From positions 1-64,000 of the forward strand of contig CAYXHM010000002.1 of assembly GCA_964464965.1 (NCBI GenBank): 64,000 nt of DNA, read 5' to 3'. How positions within the stretch are numbered: position 1 is the first letter of the stretch; the number at the start of each line of letters is the position of its first letter. This DNA comes from UBA5543 sp964464965 (lineage in GTDB: Bacteria; Bacteroidota; Bacteroidia; Chitinophagales; Chitinophagaceae). Made by a program: the position numbers and the translations under genes. Positions 41,002 to 50,947 of this stretch are shown here, one piece after another. The notes beneath the pieces were generated by a model that was given only the letters and a program-made list of their open reading frames with translations, searched no databases and was not told the origin of the DNA.

Positions 41002-43206
41002 ATGCAGGCGACATTAGAACAAGCCACACAATTAGGACTTCGCGAAGAAGAATTTGAACAGATAAAACAAATATTGGGCCGCACGCCAAACTTTAACGAG
41101 GTGGCTATGTATTCTGTAATGTGGAGCGAGCATTGCAGTTACAAAAACTCAATAACACTGCTGAAGACTTTGCCACGCGATGGTGAGAAACTACTGGTAA
41201 AAGCAGGCGAGGAAAATGCCGGCCTTGTGGATATAGGCGATGGACTGGGTTGTGTGTTTAAAATAGAAAGTCATAACCACCCTTCTGCTATTGAGCCCTT
41301 CCAGGGAGCAGCTACGGGTGTAGGCGGTATTCACCGCGATATATTTACCATGGGTGCGCGCCCTATTGCCGCACTTAACTCTCTGCGCTTTGGCAAGCTG
41401 GACAATCCAAAAACCAAATGGCTGCTGAAGGGTGTGGTAAAAGGTATAGGCCACTATGGCAACTGTTTTGGCGTACCTACTGTAGGCGGTGAAATATATT
41501 TTGAAAGCTGCTACCAGACCAACCCACTGGTAAACGCAATGAGCGTAGGCGTGGTAAAAGCGGGGCAGATGGTTTCTGCTACATCGCACGGTGCAGGCAA
41601 CAGCGTATTTATAGTAGGCGCGTCTACCGGTAAAGATGGTATAGGCGGTGCATCATTCGCATCGGCAGATATTACTGAAGACAGTGCTAACGACCTGCCA
41701 TCTGTACAGGTGGGAGACCCGTTTGAAGAAAAGAAATTACTGGAAGCCTGCCTGGAGGTAATACCTACCGGTGCGCTGATAGGTATGCAGGATATGGGCG
41801 CAGCAGGCATTACCTGCTCTTGCAGCGAGATGAGCGCTAAAGGTGAGCATGGTATGATCATCCACCTGGATAAAGTACCTACACGCCAGGATAATATGCA
41901 GCCCTGGGAAATGCTGCTGAGCGAAAGCCAGGAGCGTATGCTGATAGTAGTAAAGAAAGGCCGCGAAGCAGAAGTAGAAAAAATATTTGACAAGTGGGAC
42001 ATACACTGCGAGCAGATAGGTGAAGTGACTACTGATGGATACCTGAAGTACTACATGAACGGTGAGCTGGTGGCTGATGTACCTGCGGAAAGCCTGGTAC
42101 TTGGCGGTGGGGCTCCTATCTATAAAAGAGAATCGAAAGAACCTAAATACCTGGAGTTGATCAGTGCTTTCCAGCCGGAAAGCATACCTGTGCCTGCAGA
42201 CCTGAAAGCTACTGCTGAACAACTGGTGCAACTACCTACCATTGCATCTAAACGCTGGGTGTATGAGCAATATGACAGCATGGTTGGCACAGGCAATACA
42301 AATACCAACGACCCGAGCGATGCACCGGTAGTGCGCGTACATGGCAGCACGAAAGGTATAGCCTGCACTACAGATTGCAATAGCCGCTATGTATTTGCCG
42401 ACCCATACAAGGGTGCAATGATAGCAGTGAGCGAAGCAGCGCGAAACATAGTATGCAGCGGTGGCGAGCCTGTAGCTATAACCAACTGCCTGAACTTTGG
42501 CAACCCGTACAATCCGGAAGTTTACTACCAGTTTGAAAATGCGATAAAAGGCATGGGCGATGCCTGCCGCAAACTCGGTACACCAGTAACAGGTGGCAAC
42601 GTGAGCTTCTACAACCAGAGCAGCGACGACGGACCGGTTTACCCTACCCCAACTATAGGTATGGTAGGCGTACTGGATACACTGGACCAGAAAATGACCA
42701 TGTATTTCAAAAATGACGGCGACCTGATATACATTGTGGGTGAAAACAGGAATGATATTAATTGTTCTGAATACCTGCACAAGCTATGTGGTGTTGATTA
42801 CAGCCCTGCCCCCTATTTTGATATGGAAGAAGAATATCAATTGCAGCAACATATCCTGAAAGTAGCACGCGGTAAGCAGATAAATTCAGCACACGATGTG
42901 TCTGAGGGTGGGTTGTTCACTACACTACTCGAGTCTTGCTTCCAGAATAACCTGGGCTTTGAAGTAGTTACCAATCCTAATATACGTAAAGACGCGTGGC
43001 TGTTTGGCGAAGGACAGAGCCGTGTAGTAGTAAGCGTAAGCCATGCTCAGAAAACTGAGTTTGAAAAAGCTATTGCTGGCCACCCTCATAGGGTGATAGG
43101 TGAAGTAAAAGCACATGGCAACGTGGTAATAGATAACGAGAACTGGGGCAATATCTCTGATTGGAAAGAGAAATATGACACTGCTATTGAGAAATTGATG
43201 GCGTAA
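41002..43206 (+). CDS. purL: Phosphoribosylformylglycinamidine synthase subunit PurL
   Basis: 734 residues, the small PurL form that works with PurS and PurQ. It converts FGAR to FGAM with ATP and ammonia in purine synthesis. Signatures: MWSEHCSYKNS (about 40-50), KIESHNHPSAIEPFQGAATGVGGIHRDIFTMGARPIA (nucleotide site), QDMGAAGITCSCSEM, and the second half GGNVSFYNQ and SAHDVSEGGLFTTLLE. Upstream are an inverted repeat and a -7 box; a strong terminator follows. No other pur genes are adjacent. Confidence 0.97.
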   Translation: MQATLEQATQLGLREEEFEQIKQILGRTPNFNEVAMYSVMWSEHCSYKNSITLLKTLPRDGEKLLVKAGEENAGLVDIGDGLGCVFKIESHNHPSAIEPFQGAATGVGGIHRDIFTMGARPIAALNSLRFGKLDNPKTKWLLKGVVKGIGHYGNCFGVPTVGGEIYFESCYQTNPLVNAMSVGVVKAGQMVSATSHGAGNSVFIVGASTGKDGIGGASFASADITEDSANDLPSVQVGDPFEEKKLLEACLEVIPTGALIGMQDMGAAGITCSCSEMSAKGEHGMIIHLDKVPTRQDNMQPWEMLLSESQERMLIVVKKGREAEVEKIFDKWDIHCEQIGEVTTDGYLKYYMNGELVADVPAESLVLGGGAPIYKRESKEPKYLELISAFQPESIPVPADLKATAEQLVQLPTIASKRWVYEQYDSMVGTGNTNTNDPSDAPVVRVHGSTKGIACTTDCNSRYVFADPYKGAMIAVSEAARNIVCSGGEPVAITNCLNFGNPYNPEVYYQFENAIKGMGDACRKLGTPVTGGNVSFYNQSSDDGPVYPTPTIGMVGVLDTLDQKMTMYFKNDGDLIYIVGENRNDINCSEYLHKLCGVDYSPAPYFDMEEEYQLQQHILKVARGKQINSAHDVSEGGLFTTLLESCFQNNLGFEVVTNPNIRKDAWLFGEGQSRVVVSVSHAQKTEFEKAIAGHPHRVIGEVKAHGNVVIDNENWGNISDWKEKYDTAIEKLMA

Positions 43207-43232
43207 ATTAAACACTATATATGTAAGATAAG

Positions 43233-43260
43233 AACGGCTGCAAAAAATGCAGCCGTTTCT
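43233..43260 (+). terminator. Terminator of purL
   Basis: A 10-bp perfect stem AACGGCTGCA/TGCAGCCGTT (43233-43242 / 43248-43257), A-rich loop, followed by TTTCT. Confidence 0.85.
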
Positions 43261-43293
43261 GTTAGTCAATCCGCAGTACTAAATACGGAAAGA

Positions 43294-43653
43294 CTAAGTA
43301 TTTTTATCACTATCTCCGCCCGGGCGTGTTTTCGGCACTTCAGGAATTTCCTTCACAAAATCCGCCAACTCCTTGTCAGCACCGTTGCCATAACTATCCA
43401 CTAACATTCCTTTTATCCCATCATGTGTTTCCACCAGGTATAAAATGGCATTATCATCAGGATTCGAAGCTCCTTCAAAACGGTAAAAATTATCAATTTT
43501 CACCTCGTTAGGCAAGTAAGTAATACCTGTACTAGGTGCAAACATACCATCTTTCTTTATCTGAAAGTTTTCTGTATATCCCCTTTTAAACGCTGTGTTG
43601 GTTACGCTGGTAAGGGTAGTCATATCGTCGAGATGCGCGTCCTGTGGTTGCAT
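43294..43653 (-). CDS. Conserved small protein of unknown function
   Basis: 119 residues, soluble, no signal peptide. MTTLTSVTNTAFKRGYTENFQIKKDGMF and FYRFEGASNPDDNAILYLVETHDGIKGMLVDSYG form a compact alpha/beta unit that I recall as a short conserved Bacteroidota family, sometimes mislabelled as phosphoribosylpyrophosphate synthetase. It has none of the PRPP synthetase motifs. The tail is acidic and disordered. The initial ten residues may be an over-extended start (a Met at position 11 is possible). Confidence 0.65.
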   Translation of the reverse strand: MQPQDAHLDDMTTLTSVTNTAFKRGYTENFQIKKDGMFAPSTGITYLPNEVKIDNFYRFEGASNPDDNAILYLVETHDGIKGMLVDSYGNGADKELADFVKEIPEVPKTRPGGDSDKNT

Positions 43654-43774
43654 AAAATTCCTTTTTTTAATTAAATTTATTTTTGTGAATGTGTTTTACT
43701 GCTTCTGTTATAATAACGCTGGCAGGTTAAAAAAGTTAAGCAGGTCGTGTTAAAAAATATACAACTATAATACA

Positions 43775-43803
43775 AAAAAGAAGCTGCCTTGACAGGCAGC
43801 TTC
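43775..43803 (-). terminator. Terminator of the act-cta operon
   Basis: A 10-bp perfect stem (43780-43789 / 43794-43803, GAAGCTGCCT and complement) with a 4-nt loop, followed by six T on the minus strand, 32 bp past ctaD. Confidence 0.92.
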
Positions 43804-43834
43804 CAGAATTTATATTGGTAGGTAAACGTCAGTT

Positions 43835-45652
43835 TTAATGCTCTTCTTCTCCTTCCTTTAAAGGTACGGTTTGTGGAATAAAGTCATTACCATTTCCATC
43901 ATCTTTATAATCGTACGGCCAGCGATAAACTGTTGGTATTTCACCTTCCCAGTTACCATGACCCGGATTGATAGGCGTAGTCCACTCTAAAGATGGAGCG
44001 CCCCACGGGTTTTTAACCAGTACTTTACGCCCACGGAAGATACTTACAAAGAAGTTTACAACGAATAACAATTGCGCGAAGAATACGACTATTGCAGCGA
44101 TACTGATAAAACCATTAAGGCTATCGAACTGGCTGAAAGACTCCCATGCGCTATAGTCATAATAACGACGAGGCATACCGGCCACACCTTCGTAGTGCAT
44201 TGGCCAGAATATCAGGTAAGCACCCGCAAACGTGAGGAAGAAGTGAATATACCCCAGGGTATTATTCATAAACCTGCCATACATTTTGGGGAACCAATGG
44301 TATATACCGGCGAACATACCAAAGAAGGCGCTCACACCCATTACTATATGGAAGTGTGCTACAACAAAGTATGTATCATGCAGGTGAATATCCAGTGCAG
44401 AGTTACCCAGGAATATACCTGTAAGACCTCCTGATATGAACATCGAAACAAAGCCCATTGCAAACATCATTGGCACTGTAAACCTTATGTTGCCTTTCCA
44501 CATAGTGGTAAGCCAGTTGAACACCTTTACGGCAGACGGTACAGCAATCAGTAATGTAAGCAGCACGAATATTGAACCTAGGAACGGGCTCATACCTGTT
44601 ACGAACATGTGGTGCGCCCATACCAGGAATGCCAGTACAGAGATACCTATCAGCGAGATAATCATCGCGAAATAACCAAAGATAGGTTTACGGCTGTGGC
44701 AGGATAATACCTCTGAAGCCATACCCATACCGGGCAGCATAATGATATACACCTCAGGGTGGCCCAGGAACCAGAATAAGTGCTGATAAAGTATAGCGGA
44801 ACCACCTATGTTGGGCAATGCTTTACCTGCAACAAATATTTCTGAAAGGTAGAAACTGGTACCAAAATTACGGTCGAATATCAATAGTACGAAGCCTGAC
44901 AACAATACAGGGAAAGACAATACACCCAGTATAGCAGTAAACAGCAGCGCCCATATGGTAAGCGGCATACGTGTCATGGTCATACCCTTGGTACGCATGT
45001 TCAATATTGTAGAAATATAGTTAAGACCACCCAGCAATGAAGACACAACGAATAGCGCCATGCTTATCAACCAGAGATCCATACCGAGGCCCGAACCTAT
45101 TGACGCTTCTTTCAGGGCACTCAATGGAGGATAAGTTGTCCAGCCACCTGATGCAGGGCCTGTTTGTACGAACAGGGATACGAACATGACAATACTTGCC
45201 AGGAAGAAGAACCAATATGACAACATATTCATGAATGGCGATGCCATATCACGCGCACCTATCTGAAGTGGAATAAGCAGGTTGGCAAATGTACCACTAA
45301 GGCCGGCTGTCAATACAAAGAATACCAGGATGGTACCGTGCATGGTAACCAATGCGTAGTAAAACTCGGGAGACAACTTACCGCCTTTAGCCCACTCGCC
45401 CAGAAACTTCTCCATAATGGGGAAAGTTTCGTCAGGGAAACCCAGTTGCAAGCGGAAGAATACGGACATTAATGCCCCTATAACTGCCCAAAAGATACCG
45501 GTAATCAGGAATTGCTTACCAATTACCTTGTGGTCCATACTAAATACCCACTTATTAAAGAAGTGTTGTTCATGGTGCTCATGGCCATGATGCTCTCCAC
45601 CTTGCGCATGTGCATGCGCTACATTTGGTCCTTGTATGATAACGTCGCTCAT
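43835..45652 (-). CDS. ctaD: Cytochrome c oxidase subunit I
   Basis: 605 residues from the ATG at 45652 (MSDVIIQGPNVAHAHA). Twelve membrane helices. Heme-copper features: MHGTILVFFVLTAG (low-spin heme His), WFLGHPEVYIIMLPGMG (CuB His and cross-linked Tyr region), WAHHMFVTGM (CuB HisHis) and HDTYFVVAHFHIVMG (heme ligands). The N-terminus before TM1 is His-rich (AHAHAQGGEHHGHEHHEQHF). It reduces O2 and pumps protons; it is the last gene of the operon, 39 bp after ctaC. Subunits III and IV and heme O synthase are not adjacent. Confidence 0.97.
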   Translation of the reverse strand: MSDVIIQGPNVAHAHAQGGEHHGHEHHEQHFFNKWVFSMDHKVIGKQFLITGIFWAVIGALMSVFFRLQLGFPDETFPIMEKFLGEWAKGGKLSPEFYYALVTMHGTILVFFVLTAGLSGTFANLLIPLQIGARDMASPFMNMLSYWFFFLASIVMFVSLFVQTGPASGGWTTYPPLSALKEASIGSGLGMDLWLISMALFVVSSLLGGLNYISTILNMRTKGMTMTRMPLTIWALLFTAILGVLSFPVLLSGFVLLIFDRNFGTSFYLSEIFVAGKALPNIGGSAILYQHLFWFLGHPEVYIIMLPGMGMASEVLSCHSRKPIFGYFAMIISLIGISVLAFLVWAHHMFVTGMSPFLGSIFVLLTLLIAVPSAVKVFNWLTTMWKGNIRFTVPMMFAMGFVSMFISGGLTGIFLGNSALDIHLHDTYFVVAHFHIVMGVSAFFGMFAGIYHWFPKMYGRFMNNTLGYIHFFLTFAGAYLIFWPMHYEGVAGMPRRYYDYSAWESFSQFDSLNGFISIAAIVVFFAQLLFVVNFFVSIFRGRKVLVKNPWGAPSLEWTTPINPGHGNWEGEIPTVYRWPYDYKDDGNGNDFIPQTVPLKEGEEEH

Positions 45653-45690
45653 TTTTTGCACTTTTTTTGTTCCACTTTGGCGGGAACGGA

Positions 45691-46734
45691 TTACTTCATC
45701 GTTATTGCGTTAACACTATCAGTTTTTTGCTCAGGTGCTGCGGGTGCTGGCGTAGCAGGCGCATTGTTCGTGGCGTGGTAAGACTGCTGTCCGGCCATCC
45801 ATGCGTCAAACTCCTGTTGCGTATGTACTATTACCGTTCCGCGCATAGCGTAGTGCCCTTTACCGCACATCTGGTCGCAGGATATCTCATACACAAAATC
45901 AGGATTGCCTGTAATTTCCTTCATCTCAGCAGTGCTAACCGTTGGGGTAAACCACATCGTAGTAATGATACCCGGTACTGCGTCCATCTTCATACGGAAG
46001 TGCGGCAGACCTACATCATGTATCACATCGCGCGAACCTATAATAAGTTTTACAGGCTTGCCTTTTATCAGGTGCAGTTCGCCATTTTGTAAAACAACGT
46101 CGTCTATGTTATGTTTATCTTCCCAATCCATACCCAGCACATTATCCACATCATTTATTTTCCTGAAGTCTTTTTTACCTAAAACACCATCTTTACCCGG
46201 GTAGCGGATTATCCAGTTGAACTGTTTACCTACCACTTCCACTATCATCGCGTCTTTAGGAGCTTCACCGGTCATAATATTCCAGTTTTTCAACCCTACT
46301 ACCACCAGCAATGCCATTGTGATAGCGGGAATTGTAGTCCAAATTACCTCAAGCCTGTTGTTGTGCGCAAAGAAAACCGTTTTACGGTCAGGAGTACTTT
46401 GATAGCGGAAAGCGAACCAGAAAAGTGCTCCTTGTGTGATAAAAAATACGATACCTGTTATATAAATGGTAATCCTGTACATGCTATCGTACTGTACGCC
46501 ATGGTTAGATGCAGAAACCGGTAGCATTTTGTCGCTCATATAGTCGTGGCACACCCATATGCCATACATACCCAGCACAAAGACAAAAACCATCAACCAT
46601 GCCATAAGGCGGTTGTTCATGGCTTTCGACTTTTCATCGCCACGTAATATAGCAGCAAGTTCGCTAGCCTTGGCAATTTGGTATATGATAAAGAATACCA
46701 AACACGTTAAAAATATTGAAATAAATCCCGACAT
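45691..46734 (-). CDS. ctaC: Cytochrome c oxidase subunit II
   Basis: 347 residues. An extra N-terminal membrane segment (SGFISIFLTCLVFFIIYQIA) precedes the two usual helices (about 45-65 and 90-110), a longer N-terminus than most CtaC. The cupredoxin domain holds the CuA site: His in SRDVIHDVGLPHFRMKMD and Cys286, Cys290, His294, Met297 in CDQMCGKGHYAM. The usual Glu of CxExC is Gln here; since that residue binds through its backbone, function should be kept. It accepts electrons from the cytochromes of complex III. The Ala/Pro-rich tail is disordered. Confidence 0.96.
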   Translation of the reverse strand: MSGFISIFLTCLVFFIIYQIAKASELAAILRGDEKSKAMNNRLMAWLMVFVFVLGMYGIWVCHDYMSDKMLPVSASNHGVQYDSMYRITIYITGIVFFITQGALFWFAFRYQSTPDRKTVFFAHNNRLEVIWTTIPAITMALLVVVGLKNWNIMTGEAPKDAMIVEVVGKQFNWIIRYPGKDGVLGKKDFRKINDVDNVLGMDWEDKHNIDDVVLQNGELHLIKGKPVKLIIGSRDVIHDVGLPHFRMKMDAVPGIITTMWFTPTVSTAEMKEITGNPDFVYEISCDQMCGKGHYAMRGTVIVHTQQEFDAWMAGQQSYHATNNAPATPAPAAPEQKTDSVNAITMK

Positions 46735-46799
46735 GGTCAGCTATCTTAAATAGTTCTTTTATTAAAAATAATTTCAGTTCGCCTATACATTACTTATCA

Positions 46800-48014
46800 C
46801 TACGGACTTTCGTGCAGTATAGCCTCCTTCAGCAATGGATGATTTGCAGGTATTAATGATGCCTTGGTTAAGGTATTATATACTACAAACATCAGCAATC
46901 CCGCAAAGCCCGCAAATATTCCCATCTCATACCAGTTCAAATGCCAGTTGGCACCCATAGGGCCAGGCTGTGTCATTATAAAGAAATCCAACCAGTGGCC
47001 AAATATAATAGCAACGGCCATAAAGGTAACAGTAAAGTAGTTACGCTTACTTGGGCGCGACATCAATATAATAACCGGCATACAGAAGTTTATAATAAAA
47101 GTCGCGTACCAGATAATGCTGTAAGGCCCCTGCTGGCGAATTTTAAAATAGGTAGTTTCTTCAGGTATATTCGCATACCAGATAAGCATGTACTGGTCAA
47201 ACCATGTATAAGTCCAGAATACACTGAATGCGAACATGAACTTACCAATATCATGAATATGTTCTTTTGTAACTATTTCAAGATGCCCGTGGTTTTTCAG
47301 TGTAAGTACAAACAACATAATAACAGACATACCACTTACAAACACACTGGCAAAGGTGTACCAGCTAAACATGGTAGAATACCAGTGTGCATCTATACTC
47401 ATGATCCACATCCAGGGTGTAGTGCTCATTTGCGTAAGGGCATAGACAAACAAAAATCCTGCTGACCATTTTAGCATGGTATAATAAAGCTTCGTACTGT
47501 TTTTAGGCGCTTTTTCCTGTGCCAGGGACAGTGAACGGAATTTATGGCCGAAGAACGCCCATAATGCTATTGTAACTATGGTAAAACCGGCAAACATACC
47601 CTTATTAAGGAAGGCAGATTTACCTTCCAGTATCTTATCACCTTCAGGATGTACCCAGTGGTATATAGGGTTGTGGCCATCAATATTCAGCCCGAATGCT
47701 ATAAATAACAGAACAATACCCGCTATAACACCAAACACCCACACATTAGCACCTATGGCTTCGGGCACTCTTTTATAAGCAACTATCCAGCCACCATGTG
47801 CCAGCGCTGCAGCGGCCTGTACAAAAATACTTACCACTGTTATCAGCAGGAAGAATACGCTTGTCTGCAACAAGCCTATCCAGAAGCGTGTCTTGGCATT
47901 ATGATCGCCACCAAGCAAAAATATACCACCTGCTACAAGTGCCAGCAGGCCAACTACCATTAAAACAAAGCTGGTAGTTCTCAATCGTGCCGGAAGCTCA
48001 AAACGTTCGTTCAT
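46800..48014 (-). CDS. actF: Alternative complex III subunit ActF
   Basis: 404 residues, about ten membrane helices. It resembles the C-terminal NrfD-like part of ActC but lacks cofactor motifs. ActF packs beside ActC in the quinol:cytochrome c oxidoreductase. The sequence starts MNERFELPARLRTTSFVLMVVG and has TTPWMWIMSIDAHWYSTMFSWYTFAS and NYFTVTFMAVAIIFGHWLDFF, typical of the family. Lies between actE (33 bp) and ctaC (65 bp). Confidence 0.93.
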   Translation of the reverse strand: MNERFELPARLRTTSFVLMVVGLLALVAGGIFLLGGDHNAKTRFWIGLLQTSVFFLLITVVSIFVQAAAALAHGGWIVAYKRVPEAIGANVWVFGVIAGIVLLFIAFGLNIDGHNPIYHWVHPEGDKILEGKSAFLNKGMFAGFTIVTIALWAFFGHKFRSLSLAQEKAPKNSTKLYYTMLKWSAGFLFVYALTQMSTTPWMWIMSIDAHWYSTMFSWYTFASVFVSGMSVIMLFVLTLKNHGHLEIVTKEHIHDIGKFMFAFSVFWTYTWFDQYMLIWYANIPEETTYFKIRQQGPYSIIWYATFIINFCMPVIILMSRPSKRNYFTVTFMAVAIIFGHWLDFFIMTQPGPMGANWHLNWYEMGIFAGFAGLLMFVVYNTLTKASLIPANHPLLKEAILHESP

Positions 48015-48047
48015 TGTATTTGCTATTAGAAGTACGTTTACTAATTT

Positions 48048-48713
48048 TTAGTGTGTTGTTGTTGTCGTTTCAGTCGTAGTGCCGGCAGTTGCTGTAGTGT
48101 CTGCTACTGTAGTTTCCGTGTTTTCAGTACCCAGTGTAAAAGGGCTGCCACCATTTTCCGATTGAATTTTCCTAATGTATGCTATTACCATCCAGCGTTG
48201 TTTTATATCCAGCTGGCTGGCGTAAGAACCCATCATGTTCTTACCGTATTTTATTGCCGCATAGATGGTGCCCGAAGACATAGACATATATTTAGGGTCT
48301 TTCAGGTTGGCAGGCATAGCTACAAACTTACCGCTTGTAAATAGTGGCCCTTGTCCATCAAGATTTACCCCATGGCATATACCGCAGTATATGTTATACA
48401 GGCGACCGCCTTCTGTTACCTGCGCATCTGTAAAACGCATGTTGGTAGTAAATGTCTTATAGGCATTGGTATCACCTTCTACCAGGTGGTCCGGCAACTC
48501 ATGTCCCTGCGCTACTGTACCCGATACGGGCAGGCGGCTGGTTTCACCATCCGCAAAGTTAGGGTTATGGGTATAAGCGTCGTATGCACGTGAATAAGTC
48601 ATATCCGGTGCGTAGGTTTTACCGGGGTTACGGCGTGTAGCACCAGTATTGCATGCCGTAAGACCCAGCCCTATCGCCAGAATTGCAACTACTATGCTTT
48701 TGGTCTTATTCAT
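48048..48713 (-). CDS. actE: Alternative complex III subunit ActE, monoheme cytochrome c lipoprotein
   Basis: 221 residues. A lipoprotein signal ends at Cys21 (GLGLTAC). One class I cytochrome c domain with CGICH (Cys110-His114) and a Met-containing loop (KFVAMPANLKDPKYMSM) that may give the axial ligand. A Thr-rich tail follows. ActE carries electrons from the ActA hemes towards the oxidase. Within the operon between actD and actF. Confidence 0.95.
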   Translation of the reverse strand: MNKTKSIVVAILAIGLGLTACNTGATRRNPGKTYAPDMTYSRAYDAYTHNPNFADGETSRLPVSGTVAQGHELPDHLVEGDTNAYKTFTTNMRFTDAQVTEGGRLYNIYCGICHGVNLDGQGPLFTSGKFVAMPANLKDPKYMSMSSGTIYAAIKYGKNMMGSYASQLDIKQRWMVIAYIRKIQSENGGSPFTLGTENTETTVADTTATAGTTTETTTTTH

Positions 48714-48762
48714 AAATTAATTTCAGATTCTATATTCAAAAAGCTGTTAATACCTATTGTTA

Positions 48763-49347
48763 TTATATAGTCGCGTTCAGTTTCTCGTATTCTTCTTCTT
48801 TGTCGAAACGGCCATACCACCATTCGCTTTCTGCCATTTGCACAGAAATTTCCTGTGCGCCTGTAGACTGCAGAAATGCTTTCGCATCCGTTTCTGATGT
48901 ATGTTCATTAAGTTCCAGCACAACCACAAACAGGTCGTCTGTCTGGCGTGGATGAAATACATGTTTCTTTACACCCGGCATTATCTGATTCAGGTAGCAG
49001 AAGGTAAGAACCATACCTACAGCTGCAAATAATACTGTGCTCTCAAACGTAATAGGAATGAACGCAGGCAGTGCAAAGTGGGGCTTACCACCAAAATTGG
49101 TAGGCCAGTCAGATGTTAATATCCAACTCATGAAGCCAAGCGCCGTGCTTGTACCGGTAAGACCGTATATAAAACCGGCAACGTGCAGGTCTGTATCCTT
49201 ATGACCCAGGGCTTTGTCTAAGCCATGCACAGGAAAAGGCGTGTATACATCATGAAGTTTATAGCCGCTGTTGCGCACCTTTTCCACTGCGGGGAAAAGC
49301 ACCGCCTCATCGTCATAACATCCAACCGCGAATTTTTTTATAGCCAT
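48763..49347 (-). CDS. actD: Alternative complex III subunit ActD (DUF3341)
   Basis: 194 residues. A short ferredoxin-like N-terminal domain (FAVGCYDDEAVLFPAVEKVRNSGYKLHDVYTPFPVHGLDKALG) precedes two membrane helices (FIYGLTGTSTALGFMSWIL and STVLFAAVGMVLTFCYLN) and a C-terminal soluble strand-helix region. This is the DUF3341 signature of ActD, a cofactor-free membrane subunit. Confidence 0.95.
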   Translation of the reverse strand: MAIKKFAVGCYDDEAVLFPAVEKVRNSGYKLHDVYTPFPVHGLDKALGHKDTDLHVAGFIYGLTGTSTALGFMSWILTSDWPTNFGGKPHFALPAFIPITFESTVLFAAVGMVLTFCYLNQIMPGVKKHVFHPRQTDDLFVVVLELNEHTSETDAKAFLQSTGAQEISVQMAESEWWYGRFDKEEEYEKLNATI

Positions 49348-49455
49348 TTTATTAATTATTCAATCTGACAATTAGCCACTGTGGCAATTTCAAAAAAACT
49401 ATCTATCATTTACGGCTCATTGACAAATTATCAACTTGCCGGATTATATTATTAA

Positions 49456-50886
49456 TTAGTGATGAGCTTGTTCCCTGATAAATTCTTCAGTACTCTTCTC
49501 ATCAATTACCTGCATTTTCTTCTTATAGCTTTCTCCTGATGTTTTCAGTACAAACTTGATCTCTGCAATTGCTATTACAGGGAAATATTTAGCAAATAAG
49601 AAGAAACATGTAAAGAACAACCCAAACGTTCCCAGGTAGAAACCTATCTCCGGCCAGGTGGGGCTGTAGTATGTCCAACTACCGGGCAGGTAGTCGCGAT
49701 ACAGCGACGTAACGATGATAACGAAACGCTCGAACCACATACCTATGTTCACTATGATAGACATAAAGAACGTAAACGGAATATTACGGCGCAGTTTTTT
49801 GAACCAGAATAACTGTGGAGATACCACGTTACAGGTCATCATAGCCCAGTAGCTCCACCAGTACGGGCCAAGGATACGCCAGTTGAAGGCGGCCTGCTCA
49901 TACACCACACCACTATACCATGCCATAAACAATTCTGTAAGATATGCCACACCCACTATAGAGCCGGTAAGAACGATTACTTTGTTCATTGCCTCCAGGT
50001 GGCCTATTGTGATATATTCTTCCAGGCCCATTATTTTACGGCAGATAATCAGCAGGGTGTTCACCATAGCGAAACCTGAAAATATCGCACCCGCAACGAA
50101 GTAGGGTGGGAAGATGGTTGTGTGCCAACCGGGTATAACTGAAGTAGCGAAGTCAAAAGATACGATTGTGTGTACTGAAAGTACCAGCGGCGTACTTAAA
50201 CCAGCCAGTACCAGTGACAAGGCCTCGTGACGTTGCCAGTTTTTAGCAGTACCTGTCCAGCCGAATGATGCAAGACCATACATACGTTTGCGGAACTTGG
50301 TCTTGGCACGGTCGCGTATTGTTGCAAAGTCAGGAACAAGACCTGAATACCAGAACAATAAAGACACGGTGAAGTACGTAGATATCGCAAACACGTCCCA
50401 CATAAGCGGCGAGTTAAAGTTAGGCCATAAGGCACCGCGGCTGTTAGGGTAAGGCAATACATAAAAGGCATTCCAGACACGACCCATGTGGAATATGGGG
50501 AACTGTCCTGCACACATTACCGCGAAGATGGTCATAGCCTCGGCCGCACGGTTTACACCGGTACGCCAGCCCTGGCGGAACAGTAACAGGATGGCAGAGA
50601 TAAGTGTACCGGCGTGACCAATACCTACCCACCATACGAAGTTAGTAATATCCCAACCCCAGCCTACTGTACGGTTTACACCCCATACACCGATACCGAA
50701 ATACACCTCCCACCATACGGAGAAAACCCCGAAGCATAGCAGTGCTACTGAGAAGAAGAAACCAACATACCACATACGGCCGGGTTTCTGCTCAATAGGG
50801 CGGACAATATCTTCTGTAACCTGGTGGTATGTCTTTTCACCATCTACCAACGGCTCCCTTACAAACGATTCGTACTTTAAATGCAT
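49456..50886 (-). CDS. actC: Alternative complex III subunit ActC (NrfD/PsrC family)
   Basis: 476 residues with about ten membrane helices. It forms the quinol-oxidising membrane subunit next to ActB. Family motifs include FGVNRTVGWGWDITNFVWW-like GVWGVNRTVGWGWDI, WWVGIGHAGTLISAILLLFRQGWRTGVNRAAEAMT and VSFDFATSVIPGWHTTIFPPYFVAGAIFSGFAM, which contain the residues lining the proposed quinol site. It sits 62 bp after actB. Confidence 0.96.
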   Translation of the reverse strand: MHLKYESFVREPLVDGEKTYHQVTEDIVRPIEQKPGRMWYVGFFFSVALLCFGVFSVWWEVYFGIGVWGVNRTVGWGWDITNFVWWVGIGHAGTLISAILLLFRQGWRTGVNRAAEAMTIFAVMCAGQFPIFHMGRVWNAFYVLPYPNSRGALWPNFNSPLMWDVFAISTYFTVSLLFWYSGLVPDFATIRDRAKTKFRKRMYGLASFGWTGTAKNWQRHEALSLVLAGLSTPLVLSVHTIVSFDFATSVIPGWHTTIFPPYFVAGAIFSGFAMVNTLLIICRKIMGLEEYITIGHLEAMNKVIVLTGSIVGVAYLTELFMAWYSGVVYEQAAFNWRILGPYWWSYWAMMTCNVVSPQLFWFKKLRRNIPFTFFMSIIVNIGMWFERFVIIVTSLYRDYLPGSWTYYSPTWPEIGFYLGTFGLFFTCFFLFAKYFPVIAIAEIKFVLKTSGESYKKKMQVIDEKSTEEFIREQAHH

Positions 50887-50947
50887 AGCACGGTATTAGT
50901 AATAGTTCTTTAAAATATTGTTAGTGGCTTACGCCGTTTTTATTCAC

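Noticed and set aside
43294..43653. PRPP synthetase annotation for the 119-residue protein
   Set aside because: Too short and lacking the PRPP-binding loop; kept as unknown.
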